From contig JBBHKE010003104.1 of the NCBI GenBank assembly GCA_037447655.1, forward strand, positions 99,554 to 163,553: a stretch of DNA of 64,000 bases. The letters are read 5' to 3'. Source of the stretch: Zygnema cylindricum. Taxonomy: Eukaryota > Streptophyta > Zygnematophyceae > Zygnematales > Zygnemataceae. A model generated the notes under the pieces. It made no database searches and was not told the origin of the DNA. It worked only from the letters and a program-made list of their open reading frames with translations. Both the position numbers and the translations under genes were made by a program. Below are positions 48,561-62,292 of this stretch, in pieces (within the stretch, counting starts at the first letter, position 1; every line of letters starts with the position of its first letter).

Positions 48561-51500
48561 TTCCGTGAAAAGCCACGCTCATTTGCTGCGTTCTCTGTTG
48601 CGAGACTCAACGATTTGGCCCAACATTTTGTTCTTGTCGGCAATATCACTCCCTCTCTGTTTATTCTTGTCCTCTTCCTTCGGTTGCTCGGGTCAGATCC
48701 AGACCCCGTTTCCAATTCCACAAGCAAATTGTGTGATCGAGGAGAACCACTTCGAAAAGATTGTTGTTGCTCTATGTTTAAATATCGGTTTAGGCCATGG
48801 TCAAGAGGTCGTCCAGCCATTGACATCCACGGTCTCCTTCTGTCTGTGTGTTGAAAATGTTCAGTTTTTTCAGGGCATCTTGCTGGTCTCCGGGGTTGCG
48901 AAACCACATTATTTGCCACTTCTAATAAATCAACTATTGTGTTTATCTGGTCCATCGCTTCTCCTGCTACTTCTTCCTTTGGTTCTATAATGGCTTCTCC
49001 CGTTGCCTCTCCAGTTGGACCATCCATCGTCACCCCTCCCATTGTTTCTCTTGTTACTTCGTCTGTTGCTTCTCCAATCGCTTCCTCTACTTTCCTCCTT
49101 TTTGCTTCTTTCAAAGTCATGGGTTGCACTTCATTACTCACATCATTTCTAACAGGGACTGGAAAATGCTCCCGCGACTTCCGAAATGTCTTATTTCCCA
49201 AGTTCCCTCCTTCATCCCCGTCTTTCGTTCCCAACACTGTCCCACAATCATCACCTTTTCTACCTTTCCTGCTCAAGCTTCCTTTTGGCCGGCCTCTCTT
49301 TTTCCGCCCAACCACGTCGCTGATGTCATCCTCAAGTCCCTCAATCTTCTTTGGCATCTCTGCTGATACAGTATTGTCAGTCCCCACTACCTCTTTTCTG
49401 GACATTAGTCCAGAGCCTTTCACACGCCTTCCTCCCCATGTAAAGCCGCGGGCACTTACTTTAACAAGCTTGCCATTCAACCACTTTGTAAATGGCCTTC
49501 CTCCAACTTTTTTCGAGCTACTTTTCCCACCATCAGCCCCTGTATTTCCTGCTTTCAAAGCAGATACCTGCTTTACAGCACGAGCCAGTTTCTGGAGAGA
49601 AGTTTGCCCATCACCCTTCTCAATTGTGGGCATAGAATCTGCTCCATGTGGCTGGGAAGATTCCTTGTTTGCCTCACATATCTTACTAGCTTGACTATCA
49701 TCCTTTACATCTGAAGGGTTCGAGTGAAGGGAGGCCTGAACTGTGACTCGCCTATGTCCTCTGCCCTTCTTGTTTCCTCTAAATCTTTTCACAATTCGAC
49801 CTTTCCCATCCCCCTTCCCGCCCCATTTCAAGACGTGTTCTTCCTTCTCAGCTGCTCCCATATGCTCCTCCGGTGAGCTCTGTTCTCTTTCGCCTTTAAC
49901 CTCCTCACCCTCATTATGTCCTCCTACAGTAGCAAAGGTGTTTTTTTGGTTCCATATGTCTACGTCCTTTTTTTCCAACAGTCCTTCGGCAATACCCAAC
50001 TCAACCCACTCCTTTTTTTTGCATACAAAGTCAGCAATAGAGGCAGCCTCCCCAACGCCCATTGAAACCAAGATGAGGGCTTCAAACGCCTCGGCTGGAC
50101 GTTCAGGCCTCTTCAAAAGTGGTACAAGTATTCCACTCTTTTCAGTGACCCCCTCTGCTTTTCCAGATTCCAGCGTCCTGGCTAATTCATCTTTTAAAGT
50201 TCTCCTAGCATACTCAATTTTTGGCTTAAACACATCACATGATGCCGCTGGAGAGACAGTAACAGTCCAAGGTATTTGTTTCTGCTCCATGTCATCCTCC
50301 AGAAGTGACACTTCGTAATCCTTCCCTTTACAAGCAGAAGAGCACACTGTTACTTCCTGTACCAACGTAGTTTGGCCAGGAAGAGTACCCGAAACCTCAA
50401 GTTGGCTCTGAGAAAGCTTACCAGATCTTTCAGAATGGGAAGGATCTGCACTAGCCATTCCTACAACCTCCATACTTTTGCGTGTTCGTTTTCTCCCCAG
50501 TTGTCCATCTTCGACCAAACCACCTCCAGCCACAGGCACACTCAAATCACCTGACATCTCCTCCGATCTTATTCCCTTCCTTCCCCGCCCTCCAACTGCC
50601 TCGACTGCAACTTTGGGCAGTTCAACTTTTGGTGCCACACTACAGAAAGAAATTCCATCTGTCTTTTCATGCTCTGCGTTGTGCTCCACAGGAGTCCCAC
50701 TCCTTGATTGACGAGACCGCTGCCTCCTCTTGGTACCACCTTCACTGGGTTGCCCCATGTTCTCTCCCTCTTCAAGCAGACAGGAACCTGAATTTGGTAC
50801 TCTTACAGCCTCCCCCTCTACCTGACTGTCACCACCAGTCGTCAACTTGCTGCTGGCCTCATTCTGACAGTCATAACCCTCCTCTAAAGCTCTAGTGTCG
50901 GTATTCCCAACCAGAATTCCAGTTTTGATTGCTGACCCCATGACACTCCTATCTATGCTGATCTGTTGACACTTGCCAGAGTGTCTTTCTAGACCTTCAT
51001 CCCCCGAGGCAGGATTCTGATGTGTTTTATGGCCGCCACTCAGCACCATAATGCCTAGCTGATTTCCGATTCCTGACTGCACATCCTGTCCCCTGAATTG
51101 TAGCGTGTTTCCCTGTAAGACAAGCCTGCTTTCATAACACACAGGTTTTGTAGTTTCATGCAGTTTTGTTGACTTCAATGCCTCATCACCTACTGGATGT
51201 CCTTTGCGTGATGCACGACTCCCCTGCCTCTGAAATGCGCTTGCAAGTTTTTGGCTCTGGTTTCTCTTTTCGACATCATCTTCTTCTTTCCACTTCAGCT
51301 CTAGACCTGTCACATCCCCCGTCTTACATAGATCATGCGCTAGACTGTGCGATTTTGCTAGCCTGTTAAAACATAATGCCCCCGCAGTTCGAGAAAGAGG
51401 GGCTCTGCTGCGACTCCTGCTCCGTCTGCTTCGCAGATACTGCCACGGCAAAAGAACATCCCTGTCCACTCTGGCATTTCCCGAAAAATCCTTCATTTTA

Positions 51501-54500
51501 ACTAAAGCAAGTGCATCATCGATTCTCGGCATACCAATGGTCACAGACAACCGACTTATTTTTTCCTCCACTAATTTCGGATCATGGTGCTGCCCTGAGC
51601 CTACAGCAGCATCTTGCAGTACATTTGCCCCACATGCTAGCTCCTCTCGAGCACAAGGAGACCTGCGCCTGACAGTCCTCTTCTTTGATACTCGGACCAT
51701 CCCTCCAGTCCCATCCTCAGGATCTGATAGCCGTGTCCCTCCTTCCATTCCACTCCCTTCGTGCCGTTTGTCCTCATCATTTTTTCTATCACACGCTCCC
51801 AAGCCCACTCCTTCGAGTTTGGCCGGCACATGTACTGACCTCCTGCGCTTTCTACCAGAAGACTGTTGTAGCTCATCTCCTTTAAACTCACGATCAGCTT
51901 TGGATTCTGTCGCAGTTTCTCTGACATTATTTGCATCAATGAACACTTGTTCCTCAACAGGCATTTCAGTTTCCCCTTCACAATATGACCGTTCATGCAC
52001 AGCTAGATGACTGTCTGTTGCATCTTTCATACATGATGACTCATTTCCACTGATAGAGACTCCAATGGGCTGTCCTTTGTCTCCGACATTACCGCGTGTT
52101 TTGCAACTATCCTCAGCTATGCAATCAATAGATTTGACATTCTCAGCCACTGCCGTCCTCTCTATCCCTTGTTGACATGTATCACTGCCACTCTCTATGT
52201 GTGATGCCAGATCCTGACCAACTACAGCAATTTGACACAATTCCTTTGCCTCCTGGTCCAGCTGTCGTGCACTAAATATAGATTTCTCTGAGCCATCATG
52301 CCAATCCCGAAAGGTTGGTTGCCTATTAATTGCTTTCCTGAGCCTATCTGAAATTGCGTGACGCTTCTTTAAATGTCTCAGCTCCATTGCACCCTGATGC
52401 ACTTTCTCCTGCACTATATCCCTTTCCCTTTTGTTTCTTGCCAAATCCCTCTTCCCTGCCTTTGCAGCAGCAAACACACAACCCTCCAATACCTCCATAT
52501 CTACCTCTGCCAGTGCTGTTGCGTATCCCTCTCCTTCCAGATTCTCTTTTCCAGTGGGTTTACTAACTGCTCTAAGTCTCTTAACTTCAGCCCTCTCCCT
52601 AGTCCCGTTTCCCGTTCTCTTCTTGCCTGACAGCCCTTCCTCCTCCCCCACAGCAGCACCTCTGCCCCCCTGCTTCCTCACTTCGTCTTCTAACTCCCTC
52701 TCCCTCTTATCTGCAAGCTCAGCTCCCTCCAGACAATTTGGATTCTTTGCCACATGGGCCAACACCATGCTCAAAGAATCAAAGAAGTCTGATCCCTTCT
52801 CAGCCCCTCGCAATTCTCTAACTCCAGGTGCAAAGAACAGGCCTCCCGACCCTCTATGGCTAGCTCTCTCCCACCTTTCCCAATTTTCCTGCTTCCCTTC
52901 TTTCTCCATACGGCCACATAAAGGTCCTTCTTTGCTCCAACCTTTGGCTTCAAGGCGGGGCCATACAGCTTCCCAAAAGAGGTCCTGAGCTCGAGTCTTG
53001 CTTAGTCGTTGGCCTCCAACCAAAACTGCGACTACTTCGGCGACGCTCAGAGCCCGGCAAGCCACTCCCAAAGGAATCTCCACAGGAGACACAGATGGAT
53101 TGTTCCCTCGACCAGGATCGCCACTTGCACTAGTCAAGTCTCCCTTCCCAGAACCAATCCCGACTCCAGCTGTGAGATCTCGCAGACCCACCAGGTCCCG
53201 TAACGACATAACAAAAGCCTCGAAGTTGACTTCACCGTTGTTGTAAGCAGTTGCAGTCTGCAAACCCAACAGCATAGGCCAATTTAGTCAGGCTGTGTTA
53301 AAATGGAGCACTGAACAATCAGTTGGCCAGAAAAAAATAAACTGCATATGTCCAAAGTTCACATCTGTACCGAGAAGTTGACATGCCAGTTTCAGTTGCA
53401 TAACAACCTTTGCCTCATAGATTAACTCTACTTCTCCTTTATTACACAACACCATGAACAATAGGCAAAAATACCAAAAAGTGAATCTCTCTTTTTGATG
53501 CAGAGGTCAACAAAACCCCTTGATATTTGGACAATCCTCTGAGGGGCTAAGCCAAAAGTATATAAATGAGTCCAACGGAAACGAAACACAGTAAATAACA
53601 TGTTCGGATTTCATTCAAAAAAAAAAAACGCAACAAATGAAAATGTTGATTTCAGTGGACAGTTCATTTCCATGGGACTCATTAAACCCCTCATTCTCTG
53701 TCAGCAAAAAAGCTACATTCTTGTAGCAAAACCATTGGTAATATTGCCTATTGTGAATCGCAATGTGTGCATTACAAAATAACGTGACACAGAATTCACT
53801 AAGTTTCGATAAACTGAAGTCCTTGTGTCATATCAAACTAATTGTGGCTTTTGTGATACGATACACATCACTAGGAACAAACGATTGTATCGGCGGAGCA
53901 CCTCAGGATACTCACTTGTGTCAACCTGGGAAGTTCCCAAGATGGCATATTTGAAGCCAGTCTACGAAGCAATTCCTTCTGTCTCCAACCACATACTAAG
54001 GTGCTGCAATTACCAACAATATTTTTTTCAGTGCACAGCATTTGAACGCTCCTTTCCATAGCTGTGGCAAAGTCTGCATAACTGGAAAAGACTTTGCTTA
54101 CGATTTGCAAGCTATCATTGTGCTTAAAAATCCATTGGGTGTGACTTCAATGAGCAACAGCTGTTACTGCTGATGTTTAAAAAATTGAACAACGGTATCT
54201 CTACAATGTCGCAGCTTACATAACACACACGAAGTTACAACAAAATCACGGAAATTCAAACCAGAGTACCATGCTGCAAGTTTTATGCATTTTCTCCCGT
54301 CCCTGTTCTGACTAGTCCAATACGACTGTATACTGCAACTTCAGCCAGTTGCTGGTCAACTCTCATCCAGAAATAAGGCAAGAGCTCCCATAAAATAACA
54401 TTTGGCAAATGCACATGAGACAAAAAGTGAAGAGCTACGAAACAATGATAAATTCAAAACTAAATAGAAAAATACTATAAAAATGACATCTGCCCCTTCC

Positions 54501-57500
54501 ATGTTTATTTTCTCTCATTTGTCAAACTTGCATGTTCAACTAACAAGTTTGATTGCTTGAGCGGTAATGACATGCATATGGTACACTGCCCACAAAAGAA
54601 AAATAGACAAATGAAGACGTTGGAGAAAAGTTCACACAGAAAACAACATCGTTCTCACCTTCCGCGGACGTACTTCCTTGCACTTGGGCGATTCGATTTA
54701 CCAGCTAACCATCTTGCCCTTGCTGTTGTTGCATAAAATTCACCATAATAAAAGTGTATCAAATCGCCTACAGTCTTGGTCTGCACAAACTTCTGAACCG
54801 GCTTAAACTGCTTCCCAAACAGATATAGTGCCAGTAAAAATGCAGCTATCTCTTCTTTGCTCCATGTGACCTCCTGCTTTCCAGGAGCAATTGCCCGCAC
54901 CCCTGACAACCGCCACTTCTGCAGATCTGATGAGAGGGGAAATGACTTCATCACCAAGGCAGCTCCTTTGCTTCCTTTTCCCATTGCTCGCCGTAGCTTC
55001 CCCTTGTCCTTGCTTCTTCCTCGAACTTTGTTAGCCTCTTCCTTGCCAGGGCATAATAGCTGTCCCTTTCTCTCTTCCTCTAGAACCATCTCAACAGCTA
55101 AAAGTGTTTCTTTTTGAGACTCTGGATCTACCTTGCTGCATACACTGTCCTTAAGCTCTTCCAATTCAGTAGCATAAAACGCCACTTTACCACCTTCAGA
55201 TTTTTTTTCTGCCTCTGGGGTAGTAAGCCTGTCTATCTCCCCTTGCATTCTGGCCCGGGTATCGTCTTCAGAACCCATAACTCCACCACCACTGACAGGC
55301 CTTGACGTACCGGTACTTGCATCATCACCTCCGGGAGAGCGTCTCTCATCTACAGCACTGCCTGTCACAGAGCTCTCTGCTATCCCAACCATTTTACATT
55401 TTCCATCTACTTGAAAATCACTTGTAAGATGGTCCAAAATTTCCATAGACGTCCTCTGCTCTGCCTCGTCTTGATTCCTGTCTAAGTCCATGGCCACCAC
55501 AAGTTCCCGGCCCTCTTCTAATGGCTTCCAAAGTTCTGCCTTTGGTCGCGGTATGGAGAACACAGGCAGAAACATCTGCCATCCTTGGACTACCTCAAGG
55601 CCCTCCAGGTATTCACAATCTGAACGACAGTTTCTTCTTTGAAAGCAAGTTCTCTTCTCCTGCCAGAACACATAAACTTCCCAAAACAAATTAGTAATGC
55701 ATGGAAAAAACAAGAGCAGCTTGCTTTTAGTCAGACTTTTCCTTAAGATGTAAAAGTGTTAATAAAGTTCATGCATCATATGACTGAAGTCTTTGCTGAC
55801 GATAGCAACCATTTGAACAGAGATAAAAATTATTAATAAAAGTGCATATTCAAGGCTAGGTTTCTAAAAGACCATTGCCATCGCAAATACCTGCCAAATA
55901 ATGTCCACATACCAAGACACAAAACCACACAGAGGACAGATCAGGAACTCCATAAAGGAACAAACAATTCACAGTCTCTAATCTCAAGAAACACCGGATA
56001 TGCAATTTGCTGAAGCTTCTACTGAGATTAATAGCTCTTCAGCTCTGGCAGACTTCTAAGGGCTTATACACTGCCTGTCGCTATTAGTGTTAAACCTAGT
56101 CAATACTGCTTCTGGCCGAAAATCATAAAATAATGTTAATTACACTACTTGAGAGAGTGGCCTTAAATCGGCCACATCAATCTGCTTTAGATTAGTTTTA
56201 TCAGTAACTTCCCTTCCATACAAATAATTATTTTACACTTTAGGCGGTATAGTTCTTTGGGACTTGGTGAATAAAAAAAAAAAAAAAGGAAAATAGGAAT
56301 ATAGTAGAAATGCCATTTCACTATGTAAAAACTTATTTGTTTGTTCTAGCAAAAGCTTTGATCTAGCTAATTCAAACACGAGATGATGGAACAACCCTCC
56401 GCAGGTGAGACTCAAGAATCTCGCCTGTTTGCAATGGGGACATCCCATGTCCATATTCAGACTGTAGTGAGCTCTGATGTTTCCAGATTCTTTTAAATAC
56501 CAAAGCTGCAATGACTGAATCAACCCATTCTTGCACCCCAGAACAACCTTGGGCCACCTTGTGAACCGCAATTTTGTGAGACTTGATGGCATCAAAACCA
56601 GCAGTGTAGACCATTTTGGCCACTTAGGCATGTCACGCATACCTGCCATTGACTCTGGTGCCTTTCTCAATGGCCAAGAACCAAAGACTAAAACGATATT
56701 TGCCACCACCATCAACCGGTCGACACTACTTGACAATCACAAGCTTCCCCTCTCAAATTGCCCTACCATCCTCCCATGCCACAGCTGCACTTCCTATGCT
56801 TTTGCAGCGGCAACTTTTCTGCACCAATTTTATGACAGCGCAAACGCCAAAATTAACTACAGACATTGAAAGTCGGTTGTTGTATTACTCAAAAACTGCA
56901 ACTGGCATTCAGCAAGTTTCCACGACCACTTGATTTACAGCTTGCTAACGTGAATCTTTGCCTGCAAATGATCTTCGCGCATTCTTCTCTCCTCTCCTCT
57001 CCTCTCCTTCCCTCCCCTCCCCTTCTCTCTCCTCTCCTCTCCTCTCCTTTTCTCTCCTCTATATGTGCAAACCACACATGGCTAAAAATATTTTCTGACA
57101 AGAATTGATTTTGCGAGGCATCTTTAAACAGGTCACTTGACCGGACTTTACTTTGCTCAACTTGATTGTGAGCGCAAGTCACTTGACCGGACTTTACTTT
57201 GCTCAACTTGATTTTGAGCGCACTAACATATGCTCAGTCAGGGAAAGTCACTTTTCGTTCTGAAATTTCACATTTTGCTTACAAAATTTGCTAACAAAAA
57301 GGCTCTTAAATCCTGAAATTACCTCATCTGTTGATAAACTGGCTGCAACAGGTAACTCTGTCACCTGCACGTCAAAAGACAAGCACTTCTTTTTAATTAG
57401 GAGCCTGAAATTACTTATCCACTTGCAAAAAGTTGAATCTCGACCACCATTTATTACATTTTTTAGAACATTGAATATGCAAAGATAGGCTGCCTGAATC

Positions 57501-58603
57501 TTTCTAAGGATATCTAATGCCGATTACATCTGATAGAGAACATCAAACTTTCATCAGAAATCCCAAGTAGAGTGTAAAAAATCTAGCTGCATTCCTTTCA
57601 AGAACTGTAGCTAAGTTTACAGCTAAATACACAAACGTACAGATTAAGCCAAAATGGTAAACACAATTGATGGACCTTTACTTCCTAAACAAGTTAAAAC
57701 AACATCTGAATTTTACTCATTTAAGGGAAAATCTCTGCCGAGTGACGCAAAACTCTCAGAACTTGAATTCAGCAGAGAGGTTGTGACCCTATAGCAAAAC
57801 GCAAATTTGCTAACTAAAATAAAAATAATAAAACAAACAAAGAAAAAAAATGGATTTGTTTTAAAGCTATCGCATGAAACCTGAAACAACTCTCCAATTC
57901 GTGGCGAGCTATGTGGACTACCACTGGCTGTCGCCAGACATGTCCTGGGACTGGTCAAGGCTATCCCTGGTCGACCAATTACTGCATCATCATCCCCACC
58001 TTCCAGCACCTCCTCTGGTTCTTTACAATCGGATACTGTAAGATTTTCCACCACAATTTTTTCACAACTATTTGCCACTGCTTCCACCTTTCGCTCCGCC
58101 ACTTGGCAACTTTCAACGTCTTCTTTGAGACTGAAAATGTGCATTGCCGCCAATTCATTTTCAAGTTCATTTGAATCAAGAACAGGTTTTTGAGCAATCG
58201 AACAATGAGAAAAAAGGACAGTGGAGTTCGGATTAAGATAACCGCTTGATACTGACGTTGTTACGCTAGGTTGGTCGGCGACCATCATAGTTTGCAAGAA
58301 TCTCTTTGAACATTCTTCTACTCGATCAAGATCTACTCCAGAAGATGAAGAATGATTATTGCAATAATGCTGTTCAAAAGAATAAATTTTGTTAACATTC
58401 TGGTCAATTGACAAGGATGGATTCACGGAATCACTATGCATATTTACTTTACAAGCTGCATCAGAAAGATGCAACAAGCCTTCTGCCTCCTCAATCATGG
58501 AGGCACCTTGCTCCTTCCAAGAAACTTCCTCCGCTGTTAACTGAGTCGGAATTACCATCACACTTATCATGTCAGCCGGATTCTTTGCCATGATTCTGAC
58601 CAA
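48536..58603 (-). CDS. Plant-type ELM2/SANT chromatin protein, four exons, about 2177 residues
   Basis: Exons are 57881-58603 (ATG 58603, or 58591), 54659-55659, 53916-54003 and 48536-53257 (TGA), in phase throughout. Exon 1 ends SSPRIGELFQ, the start of an ELM2 motif. The SANT/Myb-like domain (residues about 504-558) reads VTWSKEEIAAFLLALYLFGK, then KTVGDLIHFYYGEFY. Then come GWRQKELLRRL (exon 3), LRDLVGLRDLTAGVGIG, and LSKTRAQDLFWEAVWPRLEA with SGGLFFAPGVREL and DFFDSLSMVLAHVAKNP. This order is that of the plant SANT family called arginine-glutamate dipeptide-repeat-like proteins. ELM2/SANT modules recruit histone deacetylase complexes. The 1.5-kb tail is disordered, with an AT-hook (KKRGRPKGSLSRKGRK, about residue 1919) and an imperfect GEAT repeat. 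The tail, coded in one 4.7-kb exon, is far longer than in flowering-plant relatives. The usual ELM2 continuation after exon 1 is weak, so one small exon may be missing from the 2.2-kb first intron. Confidence 0.85.
56067..56200. mobile_element. MITE fragment with one recognisable end
   Basis: Begins TACACTGCCTGTCGCTATTA, like the element at 16860. It shares GGCCGAAAATCATAAAA with the fragment near 3995-4015. The far end is not clear and the boundary given is approximate. Confidence 0.5.
57132..57222. repeat. 46-bp tandem duplication in the ELM2/SANT intron
   Basis: GTCACTTGACCGGACTTTAC with TTTGCTCAACTTGATTGTGA occurs at 57132 and again at 57178 with almost no difference, indicating a recent event. 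Confidence 0.88.
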
Positions 58604-61600
58604 TCATGGCCTTCAATTAGTAAAAAAATTGAAAACGACCATGCTAAAATCTACACAATCTAGCCTACAATCCAAAAAGAAGTTTCTTGCCACCATCGTC
58701 CAAACTCCATACATAATCAATTTATTAATTTTATCAATACATCTTTTAAATTCTAACAAAGACCAAGAACCCCTTCAACACCGATCATTACTGCTTCTTA
58801 AACACTTTCCAGGCGATCCATTCCACTTCAAACAAATATCAACTCTGTAATCGTTTAAGTACACGTTGAGAGGATATCGTCTTTCTAAATAAAAAAGAGG
58901 CAACTGGAAAGAGAGGCGATGCAGACAGACAAGAAGGACTACAAGAGAACAGGAATTTTGCTGCGTGGCAAGCAAAGGAAGAATGGGCAGAACTATCGGC
59001 ATTGACAACAGTGAAATGAGGCTGACAAATATGAATTAAAGGGCCTGCCTTCTTCCCTTTCTCTCTCTTGAACTGTCATAATCTCATAATCTTTACCGAT
59101 CTTTTAGACGATCTTCATGACCCCAGTGCCAACTGCTGCCCTCCGCCGCCGACAGTATGTACCCGTTCGTACGTTTGTTTCCATGTGCAAATCCTAGTTT
59201 TAAAACGAATACGAATAGAATCCTCTAACTGTTTCCACGACTCCGAATGTAACCAAAGAAACGGTTTACTGACGCGTCAAGAATTTGCTATTTCAATGTT
59301 TCAATACCGCTGACAGCAATAAAGTCCTGGTGCTGCTCTCTCATGGAACCCGATTGGCTGTTATTGAGGCAAACGTGAGTACAGGTACAGGAGCGTGCAA
59401 AATCTCAAAAAAATCTGTACGATCTATGCGAGTTTTGTAAATTGTCATCAATGCAGAAAGCCAGTCTAATAAGGGTAATTCGCACCTTTAGATTTCAGCA
59501 TTCAAAAATACGTGGCTCACAGCTGACCGAATCATAGATGTATCGATGGGGATCGAGCGGTAGATTTTTTGAAAGTACGGCAGGGGCGAAAGATTACAAA
59601 TGACAGTACAGCTTTCTGACTACCACTACAGTACAGTACAGTAGAGCTCTACAAAATGACTGGAGGAATCGCGATATTTGTTTGTAGCCATACATTGACG
59701 AAAATTATGATATTATGTTGAGTCAACGTTTTTTTATCATTTTTTTTACGTTTAGACATGTTCAATCCATGAAGTTCCGTATGTTAAAACGTTTACCCGT
59801 TTTAACTGTTGGTACCCGAAAAGGCGAAAATACTTTTTGCAGGCACGATTTTGGCTTCGAGCAAATGCTGACGGCAACAAGTACAAAAAAATACAGAAGT
59901 TGTGTAGACTTGGTACGAACTGGCGGCAAACAATATTGACTTTATCTTTTGCAATATTGGAAATCTTTTGTAAACCGACCTGATAAAATCTTTTTCTACC
60001 CCCTTTGTACCCAATAATTTTCCATCGCAAGTTTTGCCTTTTAAAGGTTCCTTTGTTTGTGCATCTCACGACCGGCTAACATTTCACTTTCGGGACTCGC
60101 CGGCTCTTTTCCAGGTGAAATAAGCAGACCTGTTTAACTGCCACATAGAAGCCGAGAAGGAGAAATTCCCGTCGTAACGCATTCAAAATGTGTTACGCTG
60201 TCGTACACGTTAACTTGTACGAAAGCGTAACAAAAAACGTGTACTGTAGCTTTTTCTGGCGGGACGCAAAATATTGTACGAACGGAATTTTTCCGTTTGT
60301 TCGCCGCAAGAGAGGCTTGCTCTGACCGACGTACGGGGACCGCAACTGCCACATGGAAGCGAAAGAGTTCAGTGTAGGAGTCCAGCGCATGTGCGCATCG
60401 ACTTATTACCCCGTCAATGAAACTACAATTGTGACATAGAAACATAAAAAGTCTCCATAGGTTTAAATGCTGTCGTTTCCTGTTGTTAAATAGTATGATC
60501 TGTAATCGTATTGATTTTTAAGGGGGGCAGTATATGCTTAATATCCCAATTCTCACTCTCCATAGTCCTCTCCCTCACTCTCTCCCTCCACCTCATTTGT
60601 TAACAACAAAGATGCACAATGGAAAGTCCATTAGAAACATAAGCTATAACCAAATCACCGTCTCCCTCCCCTCCCCCTCTCCATATCACATGCATCCTTA
60701 GCCCATAAATCCGTGCACTGATGGGCTAATCAATGTGCATCTCAACCCCTATTATTGTACTGTAGTCCAATTATTGTAACAATCCATTGCGAGAAACAAA
60801 CCCACCCAAAGAGAAAGGAACCACGACAGTCTTCTTCAGCCCGATGGCATCCATTTCCATTGTTATTCCCATGGGGGAGAGTTCATTCAGGTTGACACTA
60901 GTGCGACTACTTTTGCGATAGGGTATTCTAGCCAGTGTGAGGTTTCACACAGTGTCCCTTTGAGACCAATTATTGTTGTCTTGCTGTGGTGTCCACAGCA
61001 TCTTCAGAGACATTGTTTGGTGAACTCCATACCAACCTCCGCTACAATCGTTCGGCTCAAGATGCGTGACACTACCGAGAACAAAGAGAGTGATTATGCC
61101 CATCGAGATGCCATGAACGCTTTTGTCTCAATGGCAGTCAAGATGTTCGGCTGTCGTTTTGGATGAGTTCCAATGTACTTGTTAACGGTGTATTTTCTAC
61201 AAAATGGGCCATGGGAGCCCTTCCCCTCCTGTCCTCAAGAATTTTTATCGTCAGCTTTTGTTTACCACTCTACAATGTGTGAGAGTTTCCATCCTTTTTC
61301 GATTTGCTATTGCAATTACAGACCATTGCGGTAAAGGGAAAAGAGGAAAGGAAAGGTAGGAGAGAAAAACGAAGGAGAGAGAAACTGAGTAGAGATAAAT
61401 GAAGAGAGCGGACTGTCATGGTGAGATAATCTGCGGACGAGGCAAATGATGATAGACAAAAAAGACAAAGAGAAAAGAGGAGATAGAAGGAAGACAGAGG
61501 AAGCAGAAACATCAACCAGATGTTGTCGTTGTCAGTTTGGATAAGCATCGGTGGGCACTTCCAAAGCACCTGCAGTACTCTGGTCCTCAAATCTCATCCA

Positions 61601-62292
61601 CATTTGGTCAATTAGCGTCATTTTATTTTTGTATTGTTTCCTGTTCAAACTTGTTTTCGGTTAGTTTTTCGGAAAAAACAAAGACGTGTTAGTGTTGCAA
61701 CTGGAATCGCCTAGAGTTTCGTCTTTCTCTTCAACACTGTTGATGGACAATGTCGAACCCAAACCATTTTCCTGATTCAAAAATGAAACTCAATCGTCTT
61801 TGACAACATACAGAGTTTGTCTTAACACCGATATACAACAACACTACTCTAAATGGAATCCGTCTACCAATATTATTGCTAAATAATTTGCGCGGTACTA
61901 TCCCAAAATTACATTCGAAGTCGAGATAACCCGGTATTCATGTTGAAAAACAACTTCCCTCTCCACAAATCTTTCTTTCCAGAAAAGTTCACGTTTTCGC
62001 AAATTCGACACGGCATCTTCATTGTCATCAACAACTATCTTTTACTTTAATCTTTTAGGGGTTTCAACCATAATAAGGGGCAATATTTGTCGTAATTGGC
62101 TGTCACACGTGAATTTTGAGCGAAATAAAAGATATGGCACACATTTTCCATGACATAAACAAAAACACATATAACTCATTCACTTGCTCCCTCTCCACCA
62201 ATCAAAATTGCTCATCAAACTTTTAAAAAAAGGCAATAACCCTTTAGGGAAAATGAAAAAACATTGGCTTCTTAAAACACTTGACACCGAAA
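58604..62292. other. Intergenic region between the ELM2/SANT start and BUD23 3' end
   Basis: The ELM2/SANT promoter lies at its left edge. It has CT-rich tracts near 60540-60600 and 60660-60685, and a short CAGTACAGTA run at 59620-59650. ORFs of 65-106 codons (60134-60445, 60960-61166, 61270-61590) show no domain or splice context. I see no gene. Confidence 0.45.

Larger units (their letters stand above)
55660..57880. other. First intron of the ELM2/SANT gene
   Basis: It contains a MITE end at 56067, a CT tract (56985-57060, TCTCC units) and a 46-bp tandem duplication (57132-57222). ORFs at 56233-56736 (minus) and 56531-56869 (plus) overlap each other on opposite strands. Neither resembles a known family, though a missing ELM2 exon could lie here. 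Confidence 0.5.

Noticed and set aside
56233-56869. Overlapping ORFs of 83-167 codons on both strands inside the ELM2/SANT intron
   Set aside because: No family resemblance. A missing small ELM2 exon cannot be excluded but I found no phase-compatible candidate with the expected motif.
60134-61590. Several ORFs of 65-106 codons before BUD23
   Set aside because: No domain, no splice partners, overlapping on opposite strands.
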